This document shows, one piece after another, positions 25,434 through 33,334 of a stretch of DNA of 64,000 nucleotides. The DNA lies in NCBI GenBank assembly GCA_900543485.1, contig UQRM01000010.1, positions 15,856-79,855 on the forward strand, read 5' to 3'. Under the pieces are notes generated by a model, which saw nothing but the letters and a program-made list of their open reading frames with translations, was not told where the DNA came from and made no database searches. The stretch is from an uncultured Eubacterium sp. (lineage in GTDB: Bacteria > Bacillota > Clostridia > Peptostreptococcales > Anaerovoracaceae). Position 1 is the stretch's first letter; each line of letters starts with the position of its first letter. A program made the translations under genes and the position numbers.

Positions 25434-26480
25434 ATGGATATCATAAGGCGGATATTCCGGGGGAAAAAGCCTGACAGGCTGGTGACAGCCGTGATAGTGC
25501 TGGCTGTGGCTGTGGTGGCCATCGGCATAGTCGGGGCTGTTTCAGCCGGAGGCAGGGTAATAGGCGGACTGCCGGGAATCGAAGAAAAAGAAACGTATCT
25601 CAATCCTCTCACAGGTCAGGAGTCGGAAGAGGAAATGCCGGCACGACCTCTTGTCGTATCGATAGACAATGTGGGGGACGCCGTGCCTCAGTCCTGGCTT
25701 TCCATGACAGATCTGGTCTATGAATTCCCGGTAGAAGGGGAGCAGACCAGGCTTCAGGCTATATATTACGGACAGTTCCCGGAGGATTTCGGACCTATCA
25801 GGAGCACCAGACCGTATTTTGTCGATCTTACCAGGGAATACAAAGGCATATTCCTGGCCCATGGCTGGAGCCCGCAGGCCAAAGAATATCTGCTCACTGA
25901 TGTCGTTCCTTACATAAACGCCATGAACAGCGACTGTCAGTTCTACAGAGTGGACGATAAAAGTGCTCCGCATAATTCCTATATAACCTGGGATGAAGTG
26001 AAAAACGAGATAGACAGCCGTGGATGGTGGGATGAAAAGCAGGAGATCAGTCCCTTTGCCTTTCTCAAGGGGGCTCAGGCTAACGAAGGTGCTGCCGCCG
26101 CTTACATAGAGTTCAGATACACGGGGAGCGAATATGAATATACTTATGATGAAGAGACCGGGCGTTATACCAGAACCATAAATGGCGGCGAGGAATATGT
26201 CGACCATGAGACTGGTGAGCCGATAACCACCTGCAATATACTGGTACAGAAGGTGAGCAGCAGCGTCATCGACAGTACCGGCAGGCTGGAGATAGATATG
26301 TGCGCCGGAGGAGAAGCTATCCTGTTTACCAACGGCGTGGCTGTGGAGGGAACATGGTCAAGGGAAGACCTGGATTCAAGGACTGTATTTACCGATACGG
26401 AGGGCAATGAGTTCAAACTCACGCCGGGAAATACATGGGTAGAGGTGACGGATCAGAACTGCGAACTAAGCTATCGTTGA
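25434..26480 (+). CDS. DUF3048-domain protein (YerB-like), membrane-anchored
   Basis: The 348-residue protein has one N-terminal membrane helix (about residues 18-40) and an extracellular DUF3048 region. Typical segments are NPLTGQ, RPLVVSIDN, YEFPVEGEQTRLQAIYY, FGPIRSTRPYFVDL and SAPHNSYI. YerB-type proteins are predicted lipoproteins or anchored proteins of unknown function in spore-formers and relatives. No lipobox Cys is seen here, so anchoring is by the helix. It is divergent from the TSCPD gene and ends at a bidirectional terminator. Confidence 0.85.
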   Translation: MDIIRRIFRGKKPDRLVTAVIVLAVAVVAIGIVGAVSAGGRVIGGLPGIEEKETYLNPLTGQESEEEMPARPLVVSIDNVGDAVPQSWLSMTDLVYEFPVEGEQTRLQAIYYGQFPEDFGPIRSTRPYFVDLTREYKGIFLAHGWSPQAKEYLLTDVVPYINAMNSDCQFYRVDDKSAPHNSYITWDEVKNEIDSRGWWDEKQEISPFAFLKGAQANEGAAAAYIEFRYTGSEYEYTYDEETGRYTRTINGGEEYVDHETGEPITTCNILVQKVSSSVIDSTGRLEIDMCAGGEAILFTNGVAVEGTWSREDLDSRTVFTDTEGNEFKLTPGNTWVEVTDQNCELSYR

Positions 26481-26525
26481 TCATGCCTGGATATTGAAAC
26501 GGGCCTTTGCCATTTACAGATAACG

Positions 26526-26578
26526 AAAAAGGGCTGTCTCATCAGATAAAGATCTGACGAGACAGCCCCGTTTTTTTT
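26526..26578. terminator. Bidirectional rho-independent terminator
   Basis: A long stem with outer arms GGGCTGTCTC (26531-26540) and GAGACAGCCC (26559-26568) is extended inward by ATCAGAT/ATCTGA. T runs flank both sides (26571-26578 on plus, 26526-26530 on minus). It serves the DUF3048 gene and the convergent membrane-protein gene. Confidence 0.9.
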
Positions 26579-26586
26579 CTCGGCCA

Positions 26587-26919
26587 TTACATGAGCAGGA
26601 ATACCAGCATGCCTCCGATGACAGAAGCTGAAGCCAGCAGAGCGGCAAAGGTGTGCTGCTTGTTGTTCTTGGCGATGACGCGTACGACGAAAGCAGCCAG
26701 ACCGACGAAGCCGAAGCCCCAGGCGAACGCCTGCAATAATATCCAGTTGGATGGAAGGCTCTGGGCGCTTAATATCGCCAGCAATATCCCCCATATGGCC
26801 ATAGCGAAGCATATGAGCTTCCTGGCTGCCATGTTTTTAGTGAGAAACAGGGCCAGCAGACCAACTATACTGATGATGCATAAAACGATGTACATGATAA
26901 CAAGAATTCCTAATGCCAT
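26587..26919 (-). CDS. Small four-helix membrane protein of unknown function
   Basis: This is a 110-residue, strongly hydrophobic protein with about four helices (residues 4-24, 33-50, 58-80 and 88-109). There is one basic loop (VRVIAKNNKQHTF). I do not recognise a family. A strong site AAAAGGAGG stands 8 nt before the ATG, so it is a real gene. Its upstream region carries two 14-bp direct repeats 33 bp apart, and the next operon upstream encodes a VanRS-like two-component system. It may be a target of that system. Confidence 0.72.
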   Translation of the reverse strand: MALGILVIMYIVLCIISIVGLLALFLTKNMAARKLICFAMAIWGILLAILSAQSLPSNWILLQAFAWGFGFVGLAAFVVRVIAKNNKQHTFAALLASASVIGGMLVFLLM

Positions 26920-26990
26920 TTTTATATCCTCCTTTTATTTACTAAAATCGCATTTCCTTACTACGGTTATTAAGATACCACCATAATATA

Positions 26991-27037
26991 AAGAAAAACG
27001 GGAACAAATTCTAAAGAATCCTGAAGAAAAACGGGAA
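26991..27037 (-). promoter_or_regulatory. Direct repeats 33 bp apart upstream of the small membrane protein
   Basis: The 14-mer AAGAAAAACGGGAA (plus strand) occurs at 26991-27004 and 27024-27037. The 33-bp offset is about three helical turns. On the minus strand the nearer copy abuts a possible -10 (TATATT). This is the geometry expected of a response-regulator activation site, though no footprint is known. Confidence 0.55.
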
Positions 27038-27071
27038 TGATACTCAGAATCTGAAGAGGAACTAAACGTGA

Positions 27072-28142
27072 TCAGGCCATATCAGTGACTGTCAGGGCGA
27101 TCTCTATATCGATGAGGAAGCTGCAGTCATCGGCGGACACGTTCACATGCCCGCCGGAGGCTTCCGCTATGCGCTTTACATTTACCAGTCCTATCAGACT
27201 GCTTTCAGGAGCGGGATTTTTGGATATGACCGGTTTTGCCACCTTGTTTTCCTGTCTGATGAGAAGGAGGTGGCCTTTTGTGCTCACCGTCAGCTGGACC
27301 GCTTCGGACGGATCAGCGTATTTCTGCACGTTGGAGGCCAGATTGTCGATTATCCTGCAAAGGCTGGAAGTATCCACTGCGCACGGGAAGTTACCGCAAT
27401 GGGAAAGATCCACATGGCAGTCGAAATTTTCATCCAGGAGCTCTTCCCATTCGAAGGTCAGCTGACGCATCAACAGACCGATATCATCTATCTTCTCCAC
27501 AACGGCGTTGCTCTGGCCGGAAAGTTGTGAGATGAGACGCTTCATCTGTTCCGATTTGGAACGGACCAGCGCGATGTAATTCTGAGTTTCTTCCTTTCCC
27601 AGGTCTTCTTTCTCCGCCAGGAGCTCTGAGTAGGAGAGAATAGAGGTGAGGGGCGTCCTTATATCATGGGAAAGACTGCGGATGAACTCTTCGCGCTCAT
27701 CCTTAAGCTCCTGTTCACGCCGCATCAGCCGCCGCTGAGACGAGGAGAGAAAATTGATGCTTTCCGCCAGCTCCGTCAGCTCATCGTTCCCCTCAGGTTC
27801 TATATAAAAGTTCATCTGGCGCTCTCTCAGCTTTTCTACTCCTGCTGTGATCTGGTTTATGTATTCCAGTCTGCGGCCTAACAGCACGAGGAACATGCAG
27901 ATGAAAATGATAGACGCAGCGGCGATACATAGACTCTTGAGCCATGTGTCCAGCAGAGACATCTGAACGTCCGTAAGGGGAATGCCCCGATGCGTTATGT
28001 AATTTTCAACAATGGAATGGGATGAGTAATAGAGAAAGAAAAAAGTGAAGGCCGCGACCACGAGGGCGGCCGCCAGATCCTTCAATATTTCAAAGTACAG
28101 TTTTCTTCGGTTCCCGGAACGCTGTGTTGTATCAGTCGACAT
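27072..28142 (-). CDS. Sensor histidine kinase (VanS-like)
   Basis: This is a 356-residue membrane kinase. Two membrane helices (about 18-40 and 68-90) flank a short extracytoplasmic loop, and a HAMP region follows to about 140. The phospho-acceptor His is in SLSHDIRTPLTSILSYSELL. The ATPase domain has the N box DNLASNVQKYAD. The usual DxGxG box is replaced by an unrelated stretch around ENKVAK, and the second Gly motif reads SLIGLVNVKRIAEASGG. Such divergence is common in this group. The start overlaps the response-regulator stop by 11 nt, so the pair is cotranslated. The signal is unknown. Confidence 0.92.
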   Translation of the reverse strand: MSTDTTQRSGNRRKLYFEILKDLAAALVVAAFTFFFLYYSSHSIVENYITHRGIPLTDVQMSLLDTWLKSLCIAAASIIFICMFLVLLGRRLEYINQITAGVEKLRERQMNFYIEPEGNDELTELAESINFLSSSQRRLMRREQELKDEREEFIRSLSHDIRTPLTSILSYSELLAEKEDLGKEETQNYIALVRSKSEQMKRLISQLSGQSNAVVEKIDDIGLLMRQLTFEWEELLDENFDCHVDLSHCGNFPCAVDTSSLCRIIDNLASNVQKYADPSEAVQLTVSTKGHLLLIRQENKVAKPVISKNPAPESSLIGLVNVKRIAEASGGHVNVSADDCSFLIDIEIALTVTDMA

Positions 28143-28890
28143 AATAGCCTCTCCCCCATGCGGTTTTTACATACTTAGGTTCTCTGGAACTGTCTCCCAG
28201 TTTTCTGCGGATATTCTTTATGTGGACCATGATGGTCTCGTCGCCGACGGCGTCTTCGCTCCAGACGCTGCTATATATGTTTTCGGGAGAAAATATCTTC
28301 CCGCGGTTTGTCAGGAAGAGCTCCAATATCCTGAACTCGGTATAGGTGAGCTTGATGAGCTGGTCCTCTTTGCGCAGGATATGGGAATCTGTGTCCAGCA
28401 GCAGGTCTTTGTATATTATGGTGTTCCCCGCTGTGTTCGTTTCGTCCGTGCCGCTGATCCTTACGGCCTCGCCATCTGTCGTCTTCATATCTGAGCCGTC
28501 TTTAGCGACGCTGCTGTCAGCTTTTCCCATGGTCCTGCGGAGGATAGCCTTCACCCGCATCAGCAGTTCTGTATTGGAAAATGGTTTTACGATATAATCG
28601 TCAGCGCCCGCCGAAAAGCCGAGGTATTTGTCCGATTCTCCCGCATAAGCCGTCAGAAAGATCATGGGGGTATCCGACCGCCGTCTTATCTCTGACCCGG
28701 CCGCGAAGCCTGACATTTCCGGCATGTTCACGTCCAATATGTACAGATCGATATCTTCAGAAGGATGCTCCAAAGCCTGGCGACCGTTACTGGCCCGCAC
28801 GACCTCGTACCCGTTTTCCACCAAGAGCATTTCCAGTACATCCAGTATTTCTTTCTCATCGTCAGCGATGAGGATCCTTCCTTCGCTCAT
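28132..28890 (-). CDS. OmpR/VanR-family response regulator
   Basis: This is a 252-residue DNA-binding regulator. The receiver (1-118) has acidic DDE, the phospho-acceptor Asp in YILDVNMPEMSG, the Thr in FLTAYA and the Lys in IVKPFS. A linker of about 35 residues (roughly 123-158) is unusually long and rich in Asp, Ser and Thr. The C-terminal winged helix has LTYTEFRILELFL and HIKNIRRKLGDSS, ending GRGYYVD. It heads the operon with the kinase. A strong promoter lies 37 nt upstream. Confidence 0.93.
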   Translation of the reverse strand: MSEGRILIADDEKEILDVLEMLLVENGYEVVRASNGRQALEHPSEDIDLYILDVNMPEMSGFAAGSEIRRRSDTPMIFLTAYAGESDKYLGFSAGADDYIVKPFSNTELLMRVKAILRRTMGKADSSVAKDGSDMKTTDGEAVRISGTDETNTAGNTIIYKDLLLDTDSHILRKEDQLIKLTYTEFRILELFLTNRGKIFSPENIYSSVWSEDAVGDETIMVHIKNIRRKLGDSSREPKYVKTAWGRGYYVD

Positions 28891-28926
28891 GCCGTCCCTC
28901 CTTCACATACGCTTCCCTATAGGAAC

Positions 28927-28955
28927 AATATATAGGAGAGTGGGGGATAAGTCAA
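28927..28955 (-). promoter_or_regulatory. Promoter of the two-component operon
   Basis: On the minus strand, TTGACT (28950-28955) and TATATT (28927-28932) are spaced exactly 17 bp, and a good GGAGGG ribosome binding site follows downstream. Confidence 0.75.
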
Positions 28956-28969
28956 GAAAAGCACCGCAT

Positions 28970-30331
28970 CTATCTGTTCACGATGGCCTGCAGTACCTGA
29001 TTGGCTACAGAACCCGCGGCATCGATGCCGTATCCGCCGTTTTCCACCAGAACAACGAAGGCATATGGATTTGATGGGTCGTTGAGGAAACCGGTGAACC
29101 AGGAATGAGGGCTTTTGCCGTTACCCACCTCAGCGGTACCTGTTTTCGCGCACAGACTGTCCAGCCCCGGGAAGTTCTCCGAGCCGTAATGAGAGACCAC
29201 GTTGTTGGCCATCATTTCCGTAAGGGACGAAGCTGTCGATGAGTCTATCATCTGCTTAGTCCTGCTGGTGGTGCCGAATACAGGAAGCCGGGCCTTCAGA
29301 TTATCAAGGAAGGAGGTCGGCTCTACTATGTTGGGAAGTACGGCTTCGCCGCCGCCTGCGATGGCGCCCATATAGACCATAAGTGCACAAGGATTTACCA
29401 TATCTTCCCACTGCCCTATACCGGTCCAGGCCAGATTCATCCCACTGTCGGGATAGGAAAATGAACCTTCAGCAGTCTTGATGCCATTGATGTCGTAAGA
29501 GGTGGTCAGTCCGGCCTTTTCCACGTATTTTTCCAGGAGCCCCGGTCCCAGCTTTTCGGCCAGCTGGCCAAAATAGCAGTTACAGGAGACTTCCAGCGCT
29601 TTTTCCAGATCCACGGTCCCGTGGGCCGTTTCGTCGGTCACGGCGTATTGTCCTCCGTAGCTTACGGAACCGGTACAGTTGATCTCCCACGTATACGCGT
29701 CATCCAGGTTTTCGATGGCCGCGGCAGCCGTCACCAGCTTGAACACAGAACCGGGAACGAAGGTAGAGGATGTGAACCTGTTGATATACGAACCTTCCTC
29801 AGGTGAGGAGGGCGGGTCGGCAGGGTCGTAGGTAGGAGCGCTGACCATACATATGATGTCGCCTGTCTCATAATTGTAGACACCTATTGTCCCGTTTCGA
29901 CCGCCTAAGGCTTCATAAGCGACAGCGCATATGTTGGCGTCAAGGGTGAGAGTCACATCTTCTCCTTCGTTGTTGAGAGAGTAGACTCCATTGAGCAGAT
30001 CGTAACCGATGAGCTCATCGGTGAAAGCTCTGTTGGCGCCTGTGGAGATATTGTTGTCACGGTCGCCGGTTATGTGCATCAGAGCTCTTCGTATGGTGGC
30101 GTCATCATTGTATATGATGCCATCCGCCGTGTTCTGCATCAGCAGTGTGCCATTGATGTCGTATAGCCGGCCTTTGGAGAGGTCTCCTTCGGCGTACACG
30201 TCGCGGTTGCCCTCATAGGAGGCCCAGTCGTCACCGTGGGCTACATATCTGTAGGAGAAGACGCTTACGCCTGCCAACAGGACGAATGCCAGAAGGAGGC
30301 ACATGATGGCTCGTTTTTCTATTTTTTTCAT
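28970..30331 (-). CDS. Penicillin-binding protein 2 (PbpA/FtsI type transpeptidase)
   Basis: This 453-residue class B PBP cross-links peptidoglycan outside the membrane. One N-terminal membrane helix (about 8-28) is followed by a short dimerisation region, so the protein is smaller than typical FtsI. The transpeptidase motifs are the serine SxxK in PGSVFKL, SCN in VSCNCYFGQ and KTG in CAKTGTAEVG. Its start overlaps the stop of the FHA-FtsW gene by 4 nt. The polymerase and its cognate transpeptidase are thus coupled, the usual SEDS-bPBP pairing. Confidence 0.93.
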   Translation of the reverse strand: MKKIEKRAIMCLLLAFVLLAGVSVFSYRYVAHGDDWASYEGNRDVYAEGDLSKGRLYDINGTLLMQNTADGIIYNDDATIRRALMHITGDRDNNISTGANRAFTDELIGYDLLNGVYSLNNEGEDVTLTLDANICAVAYEALGGRNGTIGVYNYETGDIICMVSAPTYDPADPPSSPEEGSYINRFTSSTFVPGSVFKLVTAAAAIENLDDAYTWEINCTGSVSYGGQYAVTDETAHGTVDLEKALEVSCNCYFGQLAEKLGPGLLEKYVEKAGLTTSYDINGIKTAEGSFSYPDSGMNLAWTGIGQWEDMVNPCALMVYMGAIAGGGEAVLPNIVEPTSFLDNLKARLPVFGTTSRTKQMIDSSTASSLTEMMANNVVSHYGSENFPGLDSLCAKTGTAEVGNGKSPHSWFTGFLNDPSNPYAFVVLVENGGYGIDAAGSVANQVLQAIVNR

Positions 30332-32457
30332 TTGTCATCGCCTCCGAAAATATCTTCAAGGGTCAGCGGCTTGTCTTCAGAGGAACTGTTAGGCGAGGTA
30401 GTCCTGCCGCCGGTGCTGTTTGAGCTGTTTGGACCGTTGCCTGTCCGTTTGCCGGTCGTTTTCGTTTTCTTCCCGGCCCCGGTAACTCCACGTGAATCAC
30501 GTTCGAAGCTTTCGAAAAATTCCTCATCTGAAAAATCTTTGTACTGTATTTTTTTCTTTTCGTTCCGAGGCTTGCTCACTACCGTAGTATTGTCAAACCT
30601 GCGGGTCTCGTCAGCCGTCCTGTTTCTTCCGGAAGGAGCGCGCCGCCCCGGTCGTCTGGCAGGACGTTTTCCACCGGCGCCGGCCTCAGGCCTGGCCGGT
30701 ATGGCTCGGAATATCTCTTCCGGATCTTCCGGTCCGCCGCCTTCCAGCTCCGGCTCGAACTCGCCTTTCTTGTCAAGGCGTATGGCAAAGCTGGCGTTTT
30801 GCCTCGTATCAGCGGCTTTGAGGAAGGCCAGCAGCCCCCATGACGCTATCATACTGGTCCCTCCAGAGGAGACGAAGGGAAAGGTCACGCCTGTCAGAGG
30901 CAGCAGATCCACTGAGCCGAACACATTGAGTATAGCCTGGAATATGAACATGGATGTGGCTGCGCAGGCGGCGATGCTGTAATATGTAGATCTGCCCGCT
31001 ATTATGGCCCGTACCGCGAAGACACCCAGGGTGATGATACACAGTACAGCCAGGATAGCTATTATCAGGCCCCACTCTTCACTTAGCAGACCGAATACCA
31101 GGTCGGTGCTGGCCGCCGCCACATCGCTGAGATTTCCTTCGCCTGCGCCCAGACCGGGAAGGCCGCCGCTGGCGGCTGCCGTCATGGTCTGTACCTGCTG
31201 GAACCCGCCGCCTGTGGGATCGTCCCAGACATGGCCCCAGGTCTCGAATCTGGCTCCGATATACGGTCTGAATCTGAGGACCATCAATCCCATAAGTCCG
31301 GCCGCTCCTATGATGAGCGCCAATTTGGAGAAGTCGCCGCTTCTGAGGAAGGAGATGACGAGGAAGGTGACGAAGAATATCATCGCCGTACCGAAATCTC
31401 CCATTATGGCGAGGCATCCCAGGCAGAATACCGAGAAGCCCATGAAAATCGTCAGGTTTTTACGCTGCTGGAGTTCATCCAGCGTAGCCGCGCCAACGTA
31501 AACGAATACTATCTTCACCAGCTCCGAGGGCTGGAAAGAGAATCCGCCGATCTCCACCCAGTTCTGAGCTCCATAGCGAACAGTCCCCAGCAGCAGGTTT
31601 ATCAGCAGCAAAAGTACGCTGGCCCCCATAAGGGCGTAGATTATCCTCTTGGCTCTGTTGAGATCACGCAGGAACCAGCATAGTCCGAAAAACAGAGCCA
31701 GTCCCAGCACGACGCAAACCGCCTGCTTGAAGACAGTGGACGGATAGGCTGAAGCTGTGACCGCCAGACTCAATGTGGAGAGGAAAAATGCGATTATCTC
31801 CATCTCGAAGCCCACACGCCGCATGGTCCTCATGAAGATCACGTAAAACCACATGAGAGCGCACAGCAGCGCGAAAGCTATTGGTAAGTTGGCAGGAAAA
31901 TCTTCGCCAAGCGATATACGGAACTGGATGACCGTCAGAAGCTGGAACAGCGTCAGCGCTGCCAGAGACGGCCATGGAGAGACGGGGCGTGTCTTGCGCT
32001 TTCTCTTCTCGATATTGGCCATTCTCTCCTGCAGGCTGACTGGGTAGAGTGTGAAATCGGAGCCTCCGATAGTAAGCACATCTCCTCCTTTGAGGACTGT
32101 AGCCTCTTTTACCGGCCTGCCGTTTATCCTGGAACCGTTTTTGGAGTTGAGGTCGTTATATTTCCAGACGCCGGCTGAATCCCTTATGAGGGTGGCATGG
32201 CTCCTGGAAACACTGGTCAGGTTGATGATGACATCACAGCCCCGGCCGCGCCCTATCAGATTTTCCCAGTGGGTGAGAGGGACATTGGTGCCATCGGGGC
32301 AGCCCAGATAGGCCCATATCTCCGAAGGATTGCGGGCCTGCAGCAGTGAACGTATCTGCCGGGCTAATATGAAGATCGCCAGAACCAGGAATACCCACCT
32401 GACTCCCGTTGTAAAATATATACCGGTATATTCCAATACCGTATTCAGGAGGTCCAT
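30328..32457 (-). CDS. FHA-domain-SEDS glycosyltransferase fusion (FtsW/RodA/SpoVE family)
   Basis: At 709 residues this is far longer than FtsW or RodA. A membrane helix (about 12-32) precedes an FHA domain (about 60-125; IGRGRGCDVIINLTSVSRSHA and LNSKNGSRING), which binds phosphothreonine. The SEDS domain (about 165-545) has around ten helices with GSVDLLPLTGVTFPFVSSGG, the signature of lipid II polymerases. A basic, disordered tail follows (about 565-709). The FHA implies control by a Hanks-type kinase. None lies beside it, although one is encoded at 40.1 kb. A weak minus-strand TTGACT occurs at 32500-32505. Confidence 0.92.
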   Translation of the reverse strand: MDLLNTVLEYTGIYFTTGVRWVFLVLAIFILARQIRSLLQARNPSEIWAYLGCPDGTNVPLTHWENLIGRGRGCDVIINLTSVSRSHATLIRDSAGVWKYNDLNSKNGSRINGRPVKEATVLKGGDVLTIGGSDFTLYPVSLQERMANIEKRKRKTRPVSPWPSLAALTLFQLLTVIQFRISLGEDFPANLPIAFALLCALMWFYVIFMRTMRRVGFEMEIIAFFLSTLSLAVTASAYPSTVFKQAVCVVLGLALFFGLCWFLRDLNRAKRIIYALMGASVLLLLINLLLGTVRYGAQNWVEIGGFSFQPSELVKIVFVYVGAATLDELQQRKNLTIFMGFSVFCLGCLAIMGDFGTAMIFFVTFLVISFLRSGDFSKLALIIGAAGLMGLMVLRFRPYIGARFETWGHVWDDPTGGGFQQVQTMTAAASGGLPGLGAGEGNLSDVAAASTDLVFGLLSEEWGLIIAILAVLCIITLGVFAVRAIIAGRSTYYSIAACAATSMFIFQAILNVFGSVDLLPLTGVTFPFVSSGGTSMIASWGLLAFLKAADTRQNASFAIRLDKKGEFEPELEGGGPEDPEEIFRAIPARPEAGAGGKRPARRPGRRAPSGRNRTADETRRFDNTTVVSKPRNEKKKIQYKDFSDEEFFESFERDSRGVTGAGKKTKTTGKRTGNGPNSSNSTGGRTTSPNSSSEDKPLTLEDIFGGDDK

Positions 32458-32649
32458 AAAATTCTCCTTATCTTATCTCTAAAACACGAATGTATACATA
32501 GTCAATATAACAGATGTTTTTGTTGTTGATGTGATGGAAAAGCCATTTGAGCCGGGGCCGGCGGAAGAGAACGGCTCTGGTTCTTGACTTGCCGGAAGTG
32601 CTGATATAACATGGGAAATATAACATGGGGAAAGCTAAGGAGGTAAGAA

Positions 32650-33201
32650 ATGTTAAACTTCGCTTTTGTGATCAATGTATCGGGCGCTGCTCCCGAAAAT
32701 TATTCCGTTATATATGAAAATGATGAGAGCCGTAGTATCATAGCCGGCGTGGACGGGATAGAGGCAGGAAAGGCATATGTCAGAGAGCTGATAGGGCAGG
32801 GGTATACGCTCATAAATCTGTGCGGCGATTTTGACGATGATGTGACAGAAGAGATAAGAAAGGACGCAGGTGAGGGCATCACTGTGGAAAACGCCAGGTA
32901 TACCATAGATGAGCTGGCGAAGCTCAATAAGCTGGAATCCTTTCATGATTACGGCATGATAGTGAAAATGGACGGTGTGGATGAACCGCAGTGGAGAAGG
33001 CTTGAAAATGCTGACTGCGCGCTCAGAGCGGTGTTCGTGAGGGATATGGATCAGGCAAAGGCGGCCGCTCTCGAAATGGTGAGAAAGAGGGTGGATTTCA
33101 TCGAGCTGTGCAGCTGGTTCGATCAGATGATGATGGAAAAGATATCGGACGAGACAGGAGGAAAAGTTCCCATCGGGACGTGCGGCAGGATCTACAGATA
33201 G
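32650..33201 (+). CDS. Tandem-duplicated small-domain protein (DUF6506-like)
   Basis: The 183-residue protein is made of two related halves of about 90 residues. Each opens with a hydrophobic strand (FAFVINVSG; YGMIVKMDG), then a helix rich in Ala and Glu. Each then has YTLINLCGDFDDD or VDFIELCSWFDQM, followed by a Gly-rich end (GEGITV; GGKVPIGTCG). The pattern recalls DUF6506, which is tentative. AAGGAGG lies 7 nt before the ATG. It is divergent from FtsW, convergent with hydA, and has no known function. The paired LCG/LCS cysteines suggest ligand or metal binding. Confidence 0.68.
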   Translation: MLNFAFVINVSGAAPENYSVIYENDESRSIIAGVDGIEAGKAYVRELIGQGYTLINLCGDFDDDVTEEIRKDAGEGITVENARYTIDELAKLNKLESFHDYGMIVKMDGVDEPQWRRLENADCALRAVFVRDMDQAKAAALEMVRKRVDFIELCSWFDQMMMEKISDETGGKVPIGTCGRIYR

Positions 33202-33239
33202 ATAGGCTGAAGCTGATACGGTAAGTGAGCATTAAAAGA

Positions 33240-33286
33240 GGAGACTGCTCCGGGAAAGGATATTCCCGGTACAGTCTCCCTTTTTT
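33240..33286. terminator. Terminator between the convergent DUF6506-like and hydA genes
   Basis: GGAGACTG and CCGGGA pair with TCCCGG and CAGTCTCC, with TTTTTT following on plus. The minus side has a shorter T run (TCTTTT), so it may act in both directions. Confidence 0.82.
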
Positions 33287-33334
33287 CAGCATTACATGAT
33301 TTATGTCCGCGTCCGGACCGTTGGCACGTCTGTG

